DNA of 64,000 nt from Kibdelosporangium sp. MJ126-NF4 (GTDB taxonomy: Bacteria; Actinomycetota; Actinomycetes; Mycobacteriales; Pseudonocardiaceae), in the NCBI RefSeq assembly GCF_000826545.1, contig NZ_CDME01000002.1:1122060-1186059 (forward strand). The letters are read 5' to 3'. Below are positions 17,065 through 25,718 of this stretch, one piece after another. Positions within the stretch are counted from its first letter, which is position 1, and every line of letters begins with the position of its first letter. The position numbers and the translations under genes are program-made. The notes under the pieces are model-generated. The model saw only the letters and a list, made by a program, of their open reading frames with translations, had not been told where the DNA came from and did not search any database.

Positions 17065-17697
17065 GTGGCACGCACCATCCACGTCGTGACCCACCCGCAG
17101 GCCACACACCACGTCGAGGGCGTCGTGGGCGGCTGGCACGACTCCACGCTCACCCCCGCCGGACACACGGCCGCGGCCAGGATCGCGGCCGTGCTGCGCG
17201 AGAGGATCCCGCGCGCGGCCGACACCCCGGTGTTCTCCTCAGACCTGCGGCGCACCGCGCAGACCGCCGCCGCGATCGGCGGCGCGCTGGGCACCCGGCC
17301 GGTCCTGGACCCCCGGCTGCGGGAGATCTCCTACGGCCAGGCCGAAGGCAAGGCGCAGCGGTGGCTCGACGACCGGTTCGTGCCGCCGCCCGCCACCGGG
17401 GACCGGCTGCGCCACGACGTCGGCGTCCCGGGCGCGGAGACACGGCTGTCGTGCGCGCGGCGCGTGTACGCCGCCCTGGACACGGTCCTGGCCGCGCCGG
17501 GCGAGCACCAGGTCGTGGTCACGCACGGGTTCGCGGTGACGTTCGTGATCGCGGCGTGGATCGGGATGCCCCTGCAAGCGGCCGGGCAGGTGGCGTTCCG
17601 CGTCGCCAGCGGCAGCATCACCGTGCTGCGCCAGGACGACTTCTTTCACAACCGCGCCCTGGTCAGCCTCGGCGAGACCGGCCACCTCACCCCATGA
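17065..17697 (+). CDS. histidine phosphatase superfamily protein with altered RHG motif
   Basis: 210-residue phosphoglycerate-mutase-like protein. The phosphatase signature normally reads RHG; here the N-terminus has VVTHPQATHH, so the phosphate-accepting His is kept but the pocket Arg and Gly are replaced. The other catalytic residues remain: Arg in SSDLRRTAQT, Glu in LREISYG and His in VVTHGFA. The protein may still bind or hydrolyse phosphoesters, or have become a sensor or modified enzyme. GTG 17065 follows the SCO1664 stop by 4 bp. The end overlaps the convergent regulator gene by 11 bp. Confidence 0.82.
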   Translation: MARTIHVVTHPQATHHVEGVVGGWHDSTLTPAGHTAAARIAAVLRERIPRAADTPVFSSDLRRTAQTAAAIGGALGTRPVLDPRLREISYGQAEGKAQRWLDDRFVPPPATGDRLRHDVGVPGAETRLSCARRVYAALDTVLAAPGEHQVVVTHGFAVTFVIAAWIGMPLQAAGQVAFRVASGSITVLRQDDFFHNRALVSLGETGHLTP

Positions 17698-18223
17698 CCG
17701 GGTCCGGGTCGGTGGCGGTGGGCGGGCGCAGGGCCATCGACCACAGGTAGGACAACGGTTCCCCGTCCGGCTCGTCGGCGTACTCGGCGATCACCTCACG
17801 GATGCGGGAGTTGAGCGCCGCGGCCGACTCCGGGCTCAGCCGCAGCACACCCCGGCAGCTGCCGCGCCCGGAATCCACGCCCGCGGCGATCAACTCGGCG
17901 CGGTGCGCGCCCAGCACCGCCAGCTCGACCCGCTGCCCCAAGCCGGTGTCGTCGTGCAGGATGCCCAGCCCGTGGGTGCGTGAGGTGGCCCGGTAGGGGC
18001 GTTCCAACGCGCCGTGCTCGCCCGTGCGGACCGGCTCCGCGGCGAGGAAGTCCGTCGTCACCAGCGCGCGCACGTGCCGCAGGGTGGTCGCGGGCGAGAG
18101 GTTCAGCTCGACCGACAGTTCCTTGTTGGTCAACGCTCGGTCCAGGCACAGCCGCAGGATCCGCCACCGCACCGGATGGCCGAGCGCTTTCAGTTCGTCG
18201 GTCGTCGCCTCCACATCGGGCAC
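17687..18223 (-). CDS. ArsR-like winged-helix regulator
   Basis: 178-residue regulator with a winged helix at the N-terminus (LKALGHPVRWRILRLCLDR, then NKELSVELNLSPATTLRHVR, residues about 12-55). The rest is the longer C-terminal part seen in HTH_20/ArsR proteins of actinobacteria. No metal-binding Cys cluster is present, so it is more likely a peptide, amino-acid or general regulator. GTG 18223 is preferred over the upstream ATG (18244, which lacks a ribosome site). It is divergent from the M20/S9 peptidase operon, its likely target. Confidence 0.82.
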   Translation of the reverse strand: MPDVEATTDELKALGHPVRWRILRLCLDRALTNKELSVELNLSPATTLRHVRALVTTDFLAAEPVRTGEHGALERPYRATSRTHGLGILHDDTGLGQRVELAVLGAHRAELIAAGVDSGRGSCRGVLRLSPESAAALNSRIREVIAEYADEPDGEPLSYLWSMALRPPTATDPDPVMG

Positions 18224-18263
18224 CCTACCTTGCCCACCCACCACCCTGTTTGATTGACTGACA

Positions 18264-18286
18264 TCGATTTCATTTCCTGCAATCGA
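18264..18286. promoter_or_regulatory. inverted repeat in divergent regulator/peptidase promoter
   Basis: TCGATT (18264-18269) and AATCGA (18281-18286) form a perfect inverted repeat with an 11-bp spacer, 13 bp upstream of the peptidase ATG. Possible operator of the winged-helix regulator; arms are short, so confidence is low. Confidence 0.35.
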
Positions 18287-18298
18287 CTGGGAGGGAAC

Positions 18299-19649
18299 AT
18301 GATCGAGCGGTTACATGAGTGGGTGGCCCGGACCGACGTGGTGGGCGAACTGGCCGCGTGGGTCGCGGTCCCCAGCGTCAGCCGCACCGGCGAGGGCATG
18401 CCCGAGGCGGCCGAGCACGGACTGGGCCTGCTGCGCGCCAGCGGCCTGGACGCCCGCGCGGTCGACACCGGCGGCTGGCCCGCCCTGGTCGGCACCAGCG
18501 GACCCGGCACCGGCCGCTCCGGCCCGCACGTGCTGATCTACGGCCACTACGACGTGCAGCCACCCGGCCCGCTGGACCAGTGGACCAGCCCCCCGTTCGA
18601 GCCCACCGTCCGCGACGGCCGCATGTACGGCCGCGGCACCGGCGACAACAAGGGCCAGCACCTGGCGCAACTGCTCGGGCTGCGGGGCGTTGCGCGAGCT
18701 GACCGGTGAGCTGCCGTGCCGGGTCACGGTCCTGCTCGACGGCGAGGAGGAGATCGGCAGCCCGAACCTGGCCACCGCCGTGCGGCAGCTGGACCAGCCC
18801 GACCTGGCGATCTGGAGCGACGGACCGGTGCACGACAACGGCCAGGCCAGTGTCGTGCTCGGGGTCCGCGGCATCCTCACGTTCGAACTGCGCGTCCGCG
18901 GCGCCGCGCGCGTGCTGCACTCCGGCAACTGGGGCGGCGTCGGACCCAACCCCGCGTGGGCCCTGACCCACCTGCTGGCGAGCATGCGCCGCCCGGACGG
19001 GACCGTGACCATCCCCGGGTTCGCCGACACCGTCACCCCGCTGACCGACGGCCAACGCGCCGCGCTGGCCGCGCTGCCGGTCGATGTCCGCGACGCCCTC
19101 GCCGACATCGGCGCCACCCACATGGACCCGCCCGCCGAGAAAGGCTTCTACGACCGGCTCACCAGCCCCACCCTCACCATCAACTCACTGACCTGCGACG
19201 ACGCCGGGGAACACCGGACGGTGATCCCGAACGTCGCCATCGCGCGCTGCGACGCGCGGCTGGTCGGCGGCCAGACACCCGACCAGGTCACCGATGCCAT
19301 CCGCGGCCACGTCACCCGCTACGCCGCCGAGCACGGCATCGACGTCGAGTTCACCCCGCGCGACGCCATGGCACCGTCGACCACGCTGCCCGAAACCCCC
19401 TACACCGACACGATCCTGCGCGCGGCCGAGGCCGGGCTGGGGGAGCGGCCGCTGCTGGTGCCCGCGCTGGGCGGCAGCCTGCCCATCGCCACCCTCACCG
19501 ACGAACTCGGCGTGCCCTGCTACGGCGTCCCGTTCGCCAACGTTGACGAGGCCAACCACGCGCCCGACGAGAACCTCGAACTGGACCGGTTCCGCCGCGG
19601 CATCGTCGCCGCCGCCGCGGTCCAACTCGCACTGGGAGGACAGCTGTGA
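18299..19649 (+). pseudogene. M20 family dipeptidase with a +1 frameshift
   Basis: Zinc peptidase of family M20 (CNDP-like dipeptidase) split by one frameshift. Part 1 (18299 to about 18687) has YGHYDVQPPGPLDQW (first His ligand) and GRGTGDNKGQ (bridging Asp). Part 2 (about 18688 to 19649) continues with LRELTGELPC, LLDGEEEIGSPN (catalytic Glu pair) and ends with ANHAPDENL (last His). The frames join if one G is removed from the GGGG run at 18684-18687. All metal ligands survive, so the gene is otherwise intact; either a fresh mutation or a read error. ATG 18299 has GGGAGGGA upstream. The S9 peptidase start overlaps its stop. Confidence 0.85.
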
Positions 19650-21394
19650 GCATCACCGGGGCCTGGCCCACCACCGGCGGGTTCGCCTACGTCAGCACCG
19701 AGTCCGGCCGACCCCAACCATGGCTGCGCACCGGGGACGGGCCCGCGCGGCCGCTGGCCATCGACGGCGCGGTGCAGCGGCTGGCCTGGCGCCCGGACGG
19801 GACCCGGCTGCTCGCGCAGACCGACCTGACCGGCGCCGAGAACTACCAGCTGGCCGAGATCGACCCGGTCACCGGCACCCTCGACTGGATCGACCGGCAG
19901 GACCACGTCCGGCACGAGATCGGCGTGCCGTACTCCAGCGGCAGCCAGCCCTACAGTCCCGACGGGCGGCTGCTGGCCTACGCGAGCACCGCCCGCGACG
20001 AGACGTGCTTCGACGTGTACCTCCGCGACCTGGCCAGCGGCCAGACCCGGACGCTGCTGCGCGGCACCGACCTCTATGGCGACGACCGGTACCTGCCGAT
20101 GTGTTTCTCCCCGGACTCGCAGCGGCTGCTGGTGCTGCGCCTGCACCAGAACAGCGAGCACGACCTGTTCGCGTGCGACGTGCGCACCGGCCAGGTCGAG
20201 CACCTCACCCCGCACGAGGGCCCGGCGAAGTACCTGCCCGGCGGCTGGGCCGAGGACGGCATCTACCTGTGCACCACCCAGGGGCGCGACCACCTCGGCG
20301 TCGCGCGCCTGGTCCCCGGCCAGCCGCTGGACTGGCTGGCCACCCCCGAGCACGACATCGAGACCGTCGTCGTCGGTCCCCGCGTCCTGTGGCCCACGCT
20401 CACCGACGACGGCCACACCCTGCTGGGCGCAGCGGCGATCCCGGGTATCGCCTGTGTGGCCTTCGGCTCCGACGGATTCCACCCCCGCTACACCCCTGAG
20501 GGCCGTCTGCTCGTGCAGGCCGGGGCGGCCGACCGGGCCACCGAGATCTACCTGGCCGACCCCGACACCGGCACCGTCGAGCGGCTCACCCACGACAGCG
20601 ACGCCCTGCCCGCGGGCCTCGTGGTCCCGCGGACGGTGCGGTTCCCCAGCGACGACGGCCTGGAGATCACCGGCCTGCTCTACCGGCCCCGCGGCGACAC
20701 CCCGCGGGCGGGTGTCCCGGCGGTGCTGCACATCCACGGCGGCCCGGAGGACCAGGCCCGTCCCCTCTACGACCCGCTCATCCAGGACCTCGTGCGCGCC
20801 GGGATCGCCGTGCTGGCGCCCAACGTGCGCGGTTCCACCGGCCGCGGCCTGCGCTACCAGCGCATGGTCTACCGCGACTGGGGCGGCGGCGACCTGCGCG
20901 ACCTCGCCGCCTGCGCCGAGTTCCTGCGCGCCCAACCCGGCATCGACGGCACCCGGCTGGGCGTGTACGGCGAGTCCTACGGCGGATTCGCCACCCTGTC
21001 CTGCCTGAGCAGGCTGCCCGAGCTGTGGCGGGCGGGTGTGGCGGTCTGCGCGCCCTGCGACCTGGAAAGCAACACCCGCGCGTTCCCGCCGACGTGGCGG
21101 CGGCGCGCGGCGGAGTGGGTGGGCGACGTCGAGGACCCCGCCGAGCGGGCCCGGCTCGCGCAGGCCAGCCCGCAGACGCACGCCGCGAACATCCACGCCC
21201 CGCTGCTGCTGGGACACGGCGTGAACGACAGCCGCGTGGCCATCAAGGAAACCGACACGCTGCACGCCACCCTCGTCGAGCTGGGCCGCACCGTGCGGCT
21301 GGTCCGGATGACCGGCGGGCACACCGTGTTCGGGCCCGGTGAATGGGACGCGTTCACCGCCGAGACGGTGACCTGGTTCCGCACCCACCTGTAG
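19646..21394 (+). CDS. S9 family peptidase (prolyl oligopeptidase-like)
   Basis: 582-residue peptidase: N-terminal beta-propeller of WD/TolB-like repeats (for example YSPDGRLLAY and FSPDSQRLLV), then an alpha/beta-hydrolase domain. The nucleophile is in YGESYGGF, the oxyanion region in HIHGGPE, Asp in HGVNDSRV and His in TGGHTVFG. It would hydrolyse short peptides in the cytoplasm. GTG 19646 overlaps the stop of the M20 peptidase gene (GTGA), indicating a two-gene peptide-degradation operon that was translationally coupled. Confidence 0.9.
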   Translation: MSITGAWPTTGGFAYVSTESGRPQPWLRTGDGPARPLAIDGAVQRLAWRPDGTRLLAQTDLTGAENYQLAEIDPVTGTLDWIDRQDHVRHEIGVPYSSGSQPYSPDGRLLAYASTARDETCFDVYLRDLASGQTRTLLRGTDLYGDDRYLPMCFSPDSQRLLVLRLHQNSEHDLFACDVRTGQVEHLTPHEGPAKYLPGGWAEDGIYLCTTQGRDHLGVARLVPGQPLDWLATPEHDIETVVVGPRVLWPTLTDDGHTLLGAAAIPGIACVAFGSDGFHPRYTPEGRLLVQAGAADRATEIYLADPDTGTVERLTHDSDALPAGLVVPRTVRFPSDDGLEITGLLYRPRGDTPRAGVPAVLHIHGGPEDQARPLYDPLIQDLVRAGIAVLAPNVRGSTGRGLRYQRMVYRDWGGGDLRDLAACAEFLRAQPGIDGTRLGVYGESYGGFATLSCLSRLPELWRAGVAVCAPCDLESNTRAFPPTWRRRAAEWVGDVEDPAERARLAQASPQTHAANIHAPLLLGHGVNDSRVAIKETDTLHATLVELGRTVRLVRMTGGHTVFGPGEWDAFTAETVTWFRTHL

Positions 21395-21427
21395 GCCTGA
21401 GCCCGGCTCGGGCGGGAGCGCCCGTGC

Positions 21428-21466
21428 GAGCCGGTGGTGTGAGCCGGTGGTGTGAGCCGGTGGTGT
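21428..21466 (+). repeat. three tandem 13-bp repeats
   Basis: GAGCCGGTGGTGT is repeated three times without interruption (21428-21440, 21441-21453, 21454-21466). The last copy is the left arm of the hairpin at 21455-21498, so the hairpin's right arm could pair with any of the three copies. Confidence 0.9.
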
Positions 21467-21498
21467 GAGGCGGTCCGGGCCGCCTCACACCACCGGCT
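21455..21498 (+). terminator. perfect 19-bp stem hairpin
   Basis: AGCCGGTGGTGTGAGGCGG (21455-21473) and its exact complement (21480-21498) enclose the loop TCCGGG. It lies between two convergent genes (S9 peptidase and NmrA-like protein) and is likely a bidirectional terminator. No U-run follows. The stem is exceptionally long and perfect. Confidence 0.75.
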
Positions 21499-21555
21499 GA
21501 ACCGTCCGGGTGAGCACAGGACCTACACCCAGGTGGTGCTCACCCTGTCAGCTCC

Positions 21556-22413
21556 TCACCCCGTCAGCTCGGCGGCGTGGTCGGCCGCCCACACCGCGAG
21601 GGTCCGGCCCGCTCGCCCGGTCACCCGTTCGAAGTCGGGGGAGACCGCGGGTGGTTCCTCGGCGTACTCGGCCTGGTAGCCCAGGATGTACTCGGCGATG
21701 TCCATCGGTATGCCCGCCTGGATGTAGGCGCTGCGGGCCTGCCCGTAGGTCACCGCCTCGAACCGGATCTCCCGGCCGAGACCGTCCCCGATCGCCGCGG
21801 CCTGCTCGCGGTGGCTGAGCGCCTGCGGCCCGGACAGCGAGTACGCCCGGCCCGCGTGCCCGTCGCGCGTGAGCGCCACGGTGGCCACCTCGGCGATGTC
21901 CGCCTCGTGGATCGGCACCCCGAGCGCGTCCGGGAACGCGTTGCGCACCACGTCCTCGGCCCGGATGGACTGCCCCCAGGTGTCCAGTTTGTTCACCGCG
22001 AACTCGCCCGGCCGCACATGCGTCCACTCCAGGCCGGAGGCCTCGATGACCTGCTCGATGTCCAGCAGCATCTCGTAACTGCCGGGTCGGCGGACGGTGA
22101 CCGCGATCCCCGACAGGTGCACGATCCCGCGCACCCCCGCCCGCGCGGCCAGCTCGACCGCCTGTCCGGTGATGTCCGCCGCGCGCGCGGGATCCAGCAC
22201 GCCACCGAGGTAGAACATCCGGTCCACGCCGTCGAACACGCCGCGCAGCGTGTCCGGCTGGGCGAGGTCCGCGCCGACGACCTGCACGCCTTCGGGCAGT
22301 GCGGCCGTGGCCGGGTTGCGGGTCAACGCCCGCACCCGCTGCCCGGCGGCCAGCAGCTGGTCGACCACGACACGACCGACAGTGCCCGTCGCGCCCGTCA
22401 CCAGGATGGTCAC
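21556..22413 (-). CDS. NmrA-like NAD(P)-binding protein
   Basis: 285-residue atypical SDR of the NmrA/SDR_a5 group. Cofactor motif TGATGTVGRVVV near the start, followed by VRALTRNP. No Tyr-x3-Lys of classical SDRs is apparent, so it may be a redox sensor or a quinone/isoflavone-type reductase. GTG 22413 opens directly at the Rossmann fold. A perfect palindrome TTATTCAAACTTGAATAA lies 17 bp upstream of the start and very likely controls it, but no regulator gene is adjacent. Confidence 0.87.
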   Translation of the reverse strand: MTILVTGATGTVGRVVVDQLLAAGQRVRALTRNPATAALPEGVQVVGADLAQPDTLRGVFDGVDRMFYLGGVLDPARAADITGQAVELAARAGVRGIVHLSGIAVTVRRPGSYEMLLDIEQVIEASGLEWTHVRPGEFAVNKLDTWGQSIRAEDVVRNAFPDALGVPIHEADIAEVATVALTRDGHAGRAYSLSGPQALSHREQAAAIGDGLGREIRFEAVTYGQARSAYIQAGIPMDIAEYILGYQAEYAEEPPAVSPDFERVTGRAGRTLAVWAADHAAELTG

Positions 22414-22430
22414 CTGATCACCCCTCTCGG

Positions 22431-22448
22431 TTATTCAAACTTGAATAA
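22431..22448. promoter_or_regulatory. palindromic operator upstream of NmrA-like gene
   Basis: TTATTCAAACTTGAATAA: perfect 8-bp arms around AC. It is notably AT-rich against the local background. This kind of TTCAAnnTTGAA site is bound by HxlR- or MarR-like repressors, which often control NmrA-like oxidoreductases. The regulator is not in this neighbourhood. Confidence 0.6.
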
Positions 22449-22577
22449 GCGGACGTTAGCGCGCCGCCGGACCATCGCGCACATGAAATCCTGTGTGACC
22501 CGAGCCACGTCCGCGGCCAGCGGCGAGCCGTACCCGCCGCTGGCCGGTCCCGGGCGCGAGCCGCTAGCGTGCCCGCT

Positions 22578-23378
22578 GTGCGATCCCAGGACTACGGCGA
22601 CATCCTCGCCGGCAAACCGAAACGCCGGATCCCCGAACTGGCCGCCGAGCCAGGCCTGGTGGCCGAGGATCCGGCCAGCGGGTTCTGCGGCGCGGTCGTG
22701 CGGATCGAGCAGGGCAACGTCGTGCTGGAGGACCGGCACGGCCGCCACCGCGTGTTCCCCATGACCCCCGCCGGGTTCCTCGTCGACGGCGCACCGGTCA
22801 CCCTGGTGCGGCCCGCGGCCGCCGCGGCGAAACCCGCGCTGTCGGCGTCCGGGTCGGTCAAGGTCGAGAACCTCACCGCCCGCACCGCGCAGGCCAGCCG
22901 CATCTGGGTCGAAGGCATCCACGACGCCGAACTGGTCGAACGCGTGTGGGGCCACGACCTGCGCGTGGAGGGCATCGTGGTCGAGCCGCTGGACGGCATC
23001 GACGACCTCGCCGCCCGGGTGCGCGAGTTCGGGCCCGGCCCGCGGCGGCGCCTCGGCGTGCTGGTCGACCACCTGGTCGCGGGCAGCAAGGAGACCCGGA
23101 TCGTCGCCGAGGTCACCCACCCCGAGGTCATGGTCACCGGGCACCCCTACGTCGACATCTGGCAGGCGGTGAAACCCGCCTCGCTGGGCATCGCCGCGTG
23201 GCCGCGGGTCCCGCGGGGCGAGTCGTGGAAGGAGGGCGTCTGCGCCCGCCTGGGCTGGGGCGAGCCCGCGGCCGGGTGGCGGCGAGTTCTCGCCGGGGCG
23301 CGCGGGTTCCGTGACCTGGAGACGCCGCTGATCTCCTCGGTCGAGCGATTGATCGACTTCGTGGGTCACTTCGGGTGA
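22578..23378 (+). CDS. DUF3097 family protein
   Basis: 266-residue conserved actinobacterial protein. Family blocks are DYGDILAG, EDPASGFCGAVVRIE, LEDRHGRHRVFPM and, in the second half, a TOPRIM-like part (IWVEGIHDAELVERVWG, then GVLVDHLVAGSKE and HPYVDIWQ). By analogy with Toprim domains it may bind nucleic acid or metal, but the role is unknown. GTG 22578 is chosen to match family N-termini; GTG 22569 is possible. Confidence 0.85.
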   Translation: MRSQDYGDILAGKPKRRIPELAAEPGLVAEDPASGFCGAVVRIEQGNVVLEDRHGRHRVFPMTPAGFLVDGAPVTLVRPAAAAAKPALSASGSVKVENLTARTAQASRIWVEGIHDAELVERVWGHDLRVEGIVVEPLDGIDDLAARVREFGPGPRRRLGVLVDHLVAGSKETRIVAEVTHPEVMVTGHPYVDIWQAVKPASLGIAAWPRVPRGESWKEGVCARLGWGEPAAGWRRVLAGARGFRDLETPLISSVERLIDFVGHFG

Positions 23379-23418
23379 CAGGCCACTGGCCGTCCGGTTC
23401 GTCTGCGAGGATGTGCCC

Positions 23419-23853
23419 ATGGCGGCGTGGCTGGTGTGGCTGATCGCAGGGTTCGTGTTGATCTCCGCCGAGGTGATGTCCGGCGACCTGTGGCTGCTGA
23501 TGATCGGGATCGGCGCGCTCGGCGGCGCGGTCGCCTCCGCGCTGGGCGCGGGCATGGTGATCAGCGCGGTCGTGTTCGCCGTGGCCACCATCGCGCTGGT
23601 CGGCGGGCTGCGGCCGGTGCTCAGACGCAGGATGCTCACCGGCCTCGACCACCGGACCAACACCCAGGCGCTGATCGGCGCGCGGGCGGTGACCGTCACC
23701 CCGGTCGACGGCCACCAGGGACAGGTCAAGATCGGCGGCGAGATCTGGTCGGCCCGGTCGCACCACCGCGACGACGTCATCCCGGAGCCGGGCACCCCGG
23801 TGATCGTCATGGAGATCTCCGGCGCCACCGCCGTCGTCGCACCCGAACCGTGA
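23419..23853 (+). CDS. NfeD-like membrane protein
   Basis: 144-residue NfeD-type protein: about two to three membrane helices (residues 3-70) followed by a cytosolic OB-fold domain (ALIGARAVTVTPVDGHQGQVKIGGEIW in pieces). NfeD proteins pair with SPFH/stomatin proteins in membrane microdomains, and such a protein is encoded 88 bp downstream. An in-frame GTG at 23413 would add two residues. The final part ends in a short VVAPEP tail. Confidence 0.88.
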   Translation: MAAWLVWLIAGFVLISAEVMSGDLWLLMIGIGALGGAVASALGAGMVISAVVFAVATIALVGGLRPVLRRRMLTGLDHRTNTQALIGARAVTVTPVDGHQGQVKIGGEIWSARSHHRDDVIPEPGTPVIVMEISGATAVVAPEP

Positions 23854-23941
23854 CCCGACACAGGCCCCCAACCGGGGCGTGATCGCACGGCAGCGAGTAG
23901 AACGAACCCAACAAGCGCGTGAAAGGGTGGAGGTACCCGTT

Positions 23942-25165
23942 TTGGACGCCGTCGCGATCATCATCGTCGCGGTCATCGTGATTTTCGTGCTGACCATTGT
24001 GGCCAAGTCGATCCTGGTCATCCCGCAGGCACAGTCCGCGGTGATCGAACGGCTCGGCCGGTTCACCAAGGTCGCCGAGCCTGGCCTGAACTTCCTCGCC
24101 CCGTTCGTCGACCGGGTCCGTGCCCGCATCGACCTGCGCGAACAGGTCGTGTCGTTCCCGCCGCAACCGGTGATCACCCAGGACAACCTGACCGTGTCCA
24201 TCGACACCGTGGTGTACTTCCAGGTCACCGACTCCCGTGCGGCGGTCTACGAGATCTCCAACTACATCGTCGGTGTCGAGCAGCTGGCCACCACGACGCT
24301 GCGCAACCTGGTCGGCGGGATGAGCCTGGAGGAGACCCTGACCTCCCGCGACGAGATCAACAACCAGCTGCGGGGCGTGCTGGACGAGGCCACCGGCCGG
24401 TGGGGCATCCGGGTGGCGCGGGTCGAGCTGAAGGCGATCGACCCGCCGCCGTCGATCCAGGACTCCATGGAGAAGCAGATGCGCGCCGACCGGGAGAAGC
24501 GCGCGATGATCCTCACCGCCGAAGGGCAGCGGGAGGCCGCGATCAAGACCGCGGAGGGCCAGAAGCAGTCGCAGATCCTGTCGGCCGAGGGCGCCAAGCA
24601 GGCCTCGATCCTCGGCGCCGAGGCCGAGCGGCAGTCACGGATCCTGCGCGCCCAGGGTGAACGCGCCGCCCGCTACCTGCAGGCCCAGGGCCAGGCCAAG
24701 GCGATCGAGAAGGTGTTCACCGCGATCAAGGCGGGCAAACCCACCCCCGAGGTGCTGGCCTACCAGTACCTGCAGACCCTGCCGCAGATGGCGCAGGGCG
24801 ACGCGAACAAGGTGTGGATGATCCCCAGCGACTTCGGCAAAGCGCTCGAGGGGTTCGCCAAGATGCTCGGCGCGCCCGGCGACGACGGCGTGTTCCGCTA
24901 CGAGCCGCCCACCGAGGACATCCCGCTCTCCAAGCCCGAGCAGGACGACGAGGAGATCAAGGACTGGTTCGACACCGCACCGGACCCGCACGTGGCCGAG
25001 GCGGTGCGCGCCGCGGAGGCGGTGGCCCGCAAGGAGGTGCCCAGCCCGCTGCAGGTGCGTCCCACGGTCGGCGGGCGTCAGCCGCTGGAGCCGCCGCAGC
25101 TGCCCGGCCCCGGTGTGGACCTGAACGACTCGCCCGAACTGTCAGACGACCCGCGCACCCCGTGA
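23942..25165 (+). CDS. SPFH/band 7 domain protein (stomatin-like)
   Basis: 407-residue membrane protein: one N-terminal transmembrane helix (VAIIIVAVIVIFVLTIV), the SPFH domain (about residues 28-190, with VIPQAQSAVIERLGRFTK and INNQLRGVLDEATGRWGI), a long Ala/Glu/Gln coiled coil (about 190-270), and a Pro-rich C-terminal tail. These proteins form oligomeric cages that organise membrane domains or modulate proteases. The start is the TTG at 23942 because GGAGG lies 9 bases upstream; GTG 23927 is an alternative. Partner of the NfeD gene just before. Confidence 0.88.
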   Translation: MDAVAIIIVAVIVIFVLTIVAKSILVIPQAQSAVIERLGRFTKVAEPGLNFLAPFVDRVRARIDLREQVVSFPPQPVITQDNLTVSIDTVVYFQVTDSRAAVYEISNYIVGVEQLATTTLRNLVGGMSLEETLTSRDEINNQLRGVLDEATGRWGIRVARVELKAIDPPPSIQDSMEKQMRADREKRAMILTAEGQREAAIKTAEGQKQSQILSAEGAKQASILGAEAERQSRILRAQGERAARYLQAQGQAKAIEKVFTAIKAGKPTPEVLAYQYLQTLPQMAQGDANKVWMIPSDFGKALEGFAKMLGAPGDDGVFRYEPPTEDIPLSKPEQDDEEIKDWFDTAPDPHVAEAVRAAEAVARKEVPSPLQVRPTVGGRQPLEPPQLPGPGVDLNDSPELSDDPRTP

Positions 25166-25693
25166 CCGGTGATCGGCCACGTGCACGCGTGTAGCGCAAC
25201 GGGCGGAGCAGAACCTGCGCCGCCCGTTGCGTGAGGTGTCCACGTACACCACCGCGCAGTCCGTCCCGTCACACCGGCCCAGCCGCGCCGGGTCCCGGCA
25301 CAGCACGTGTGCCACGCCCGCCGCGGTGAACGCCCGCACCCGCGTGACGATGTCGTCGTGTTCGTGCGCGAAGTGAATGTGCGGCTCCAGGCCGTCATGC
25401 CGCGAGATGTACGGCCTGGACGCCGAGTCGGCCAGCAACCCGTTGACGGTGTCCACCAGCACGTCCACGTCCGGCTGTCCGAACACCTCCGACAGCCGCC
25501 GCGCCCAGGCCAGCAGCGGCGGTGTCATCTCGGCCGTGATGGTCTCCGCGCTGCGGTGGTAGCTGGGCACGACCCGCTGCAACTGACTGTGCGGATCATT
25601 GGGCGGACCAGTGGGCGGCTCGGCGCGCGGGTCGATGTTCACCAACGCGGCCGCCAGCTCCGCCGCCGCCCCGCCGTAAGGGTTGAAATGCAT
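25142..25693 (-). CDS. CGNR zinc-finger protein (ABATE domain)
   Basis: 183-residue protein of the ABATE/CGNR family, putative transcription regulators. The C-terminal zinc finger is CDGTDCAVVYVDTSRNGRRR followed by FCSARC; the residues that give the family its name (CGNR) read CATR here. ATG 25693 begins MHFNPYGG as family members do. The last 24 bp overlap the convergent SPFH gene. It is divergent from a small zinc-ribbon gene (25719). Confidence 0.85.
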   Translation of the reverse strand: MHFNPYGGAAAELAAALVNIDPRAEPPTGPPNDPHSQLQRVVPSYHRSAETITAEMTPPLLAWARRLSEVFGQPDVDVLVDTVNGLLADSASRPYISRHDGLEPHIHFAHEHDDIVTRVRAFTAAGVAHVLCRDPARLGRCDGTDCAVVYVDTSRNGRRRFCSARCATRVHVADHRSRGARVV

Positions 25694-25718
25694 TGACTCA
25701 TTACAGCAGGGTGGCGGG

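Noticed and set aside
19520..21388. 622-residue open frame on the minus strand
   Set aside because: Antisense to the S9 peptidase; biased composition and no motifs.
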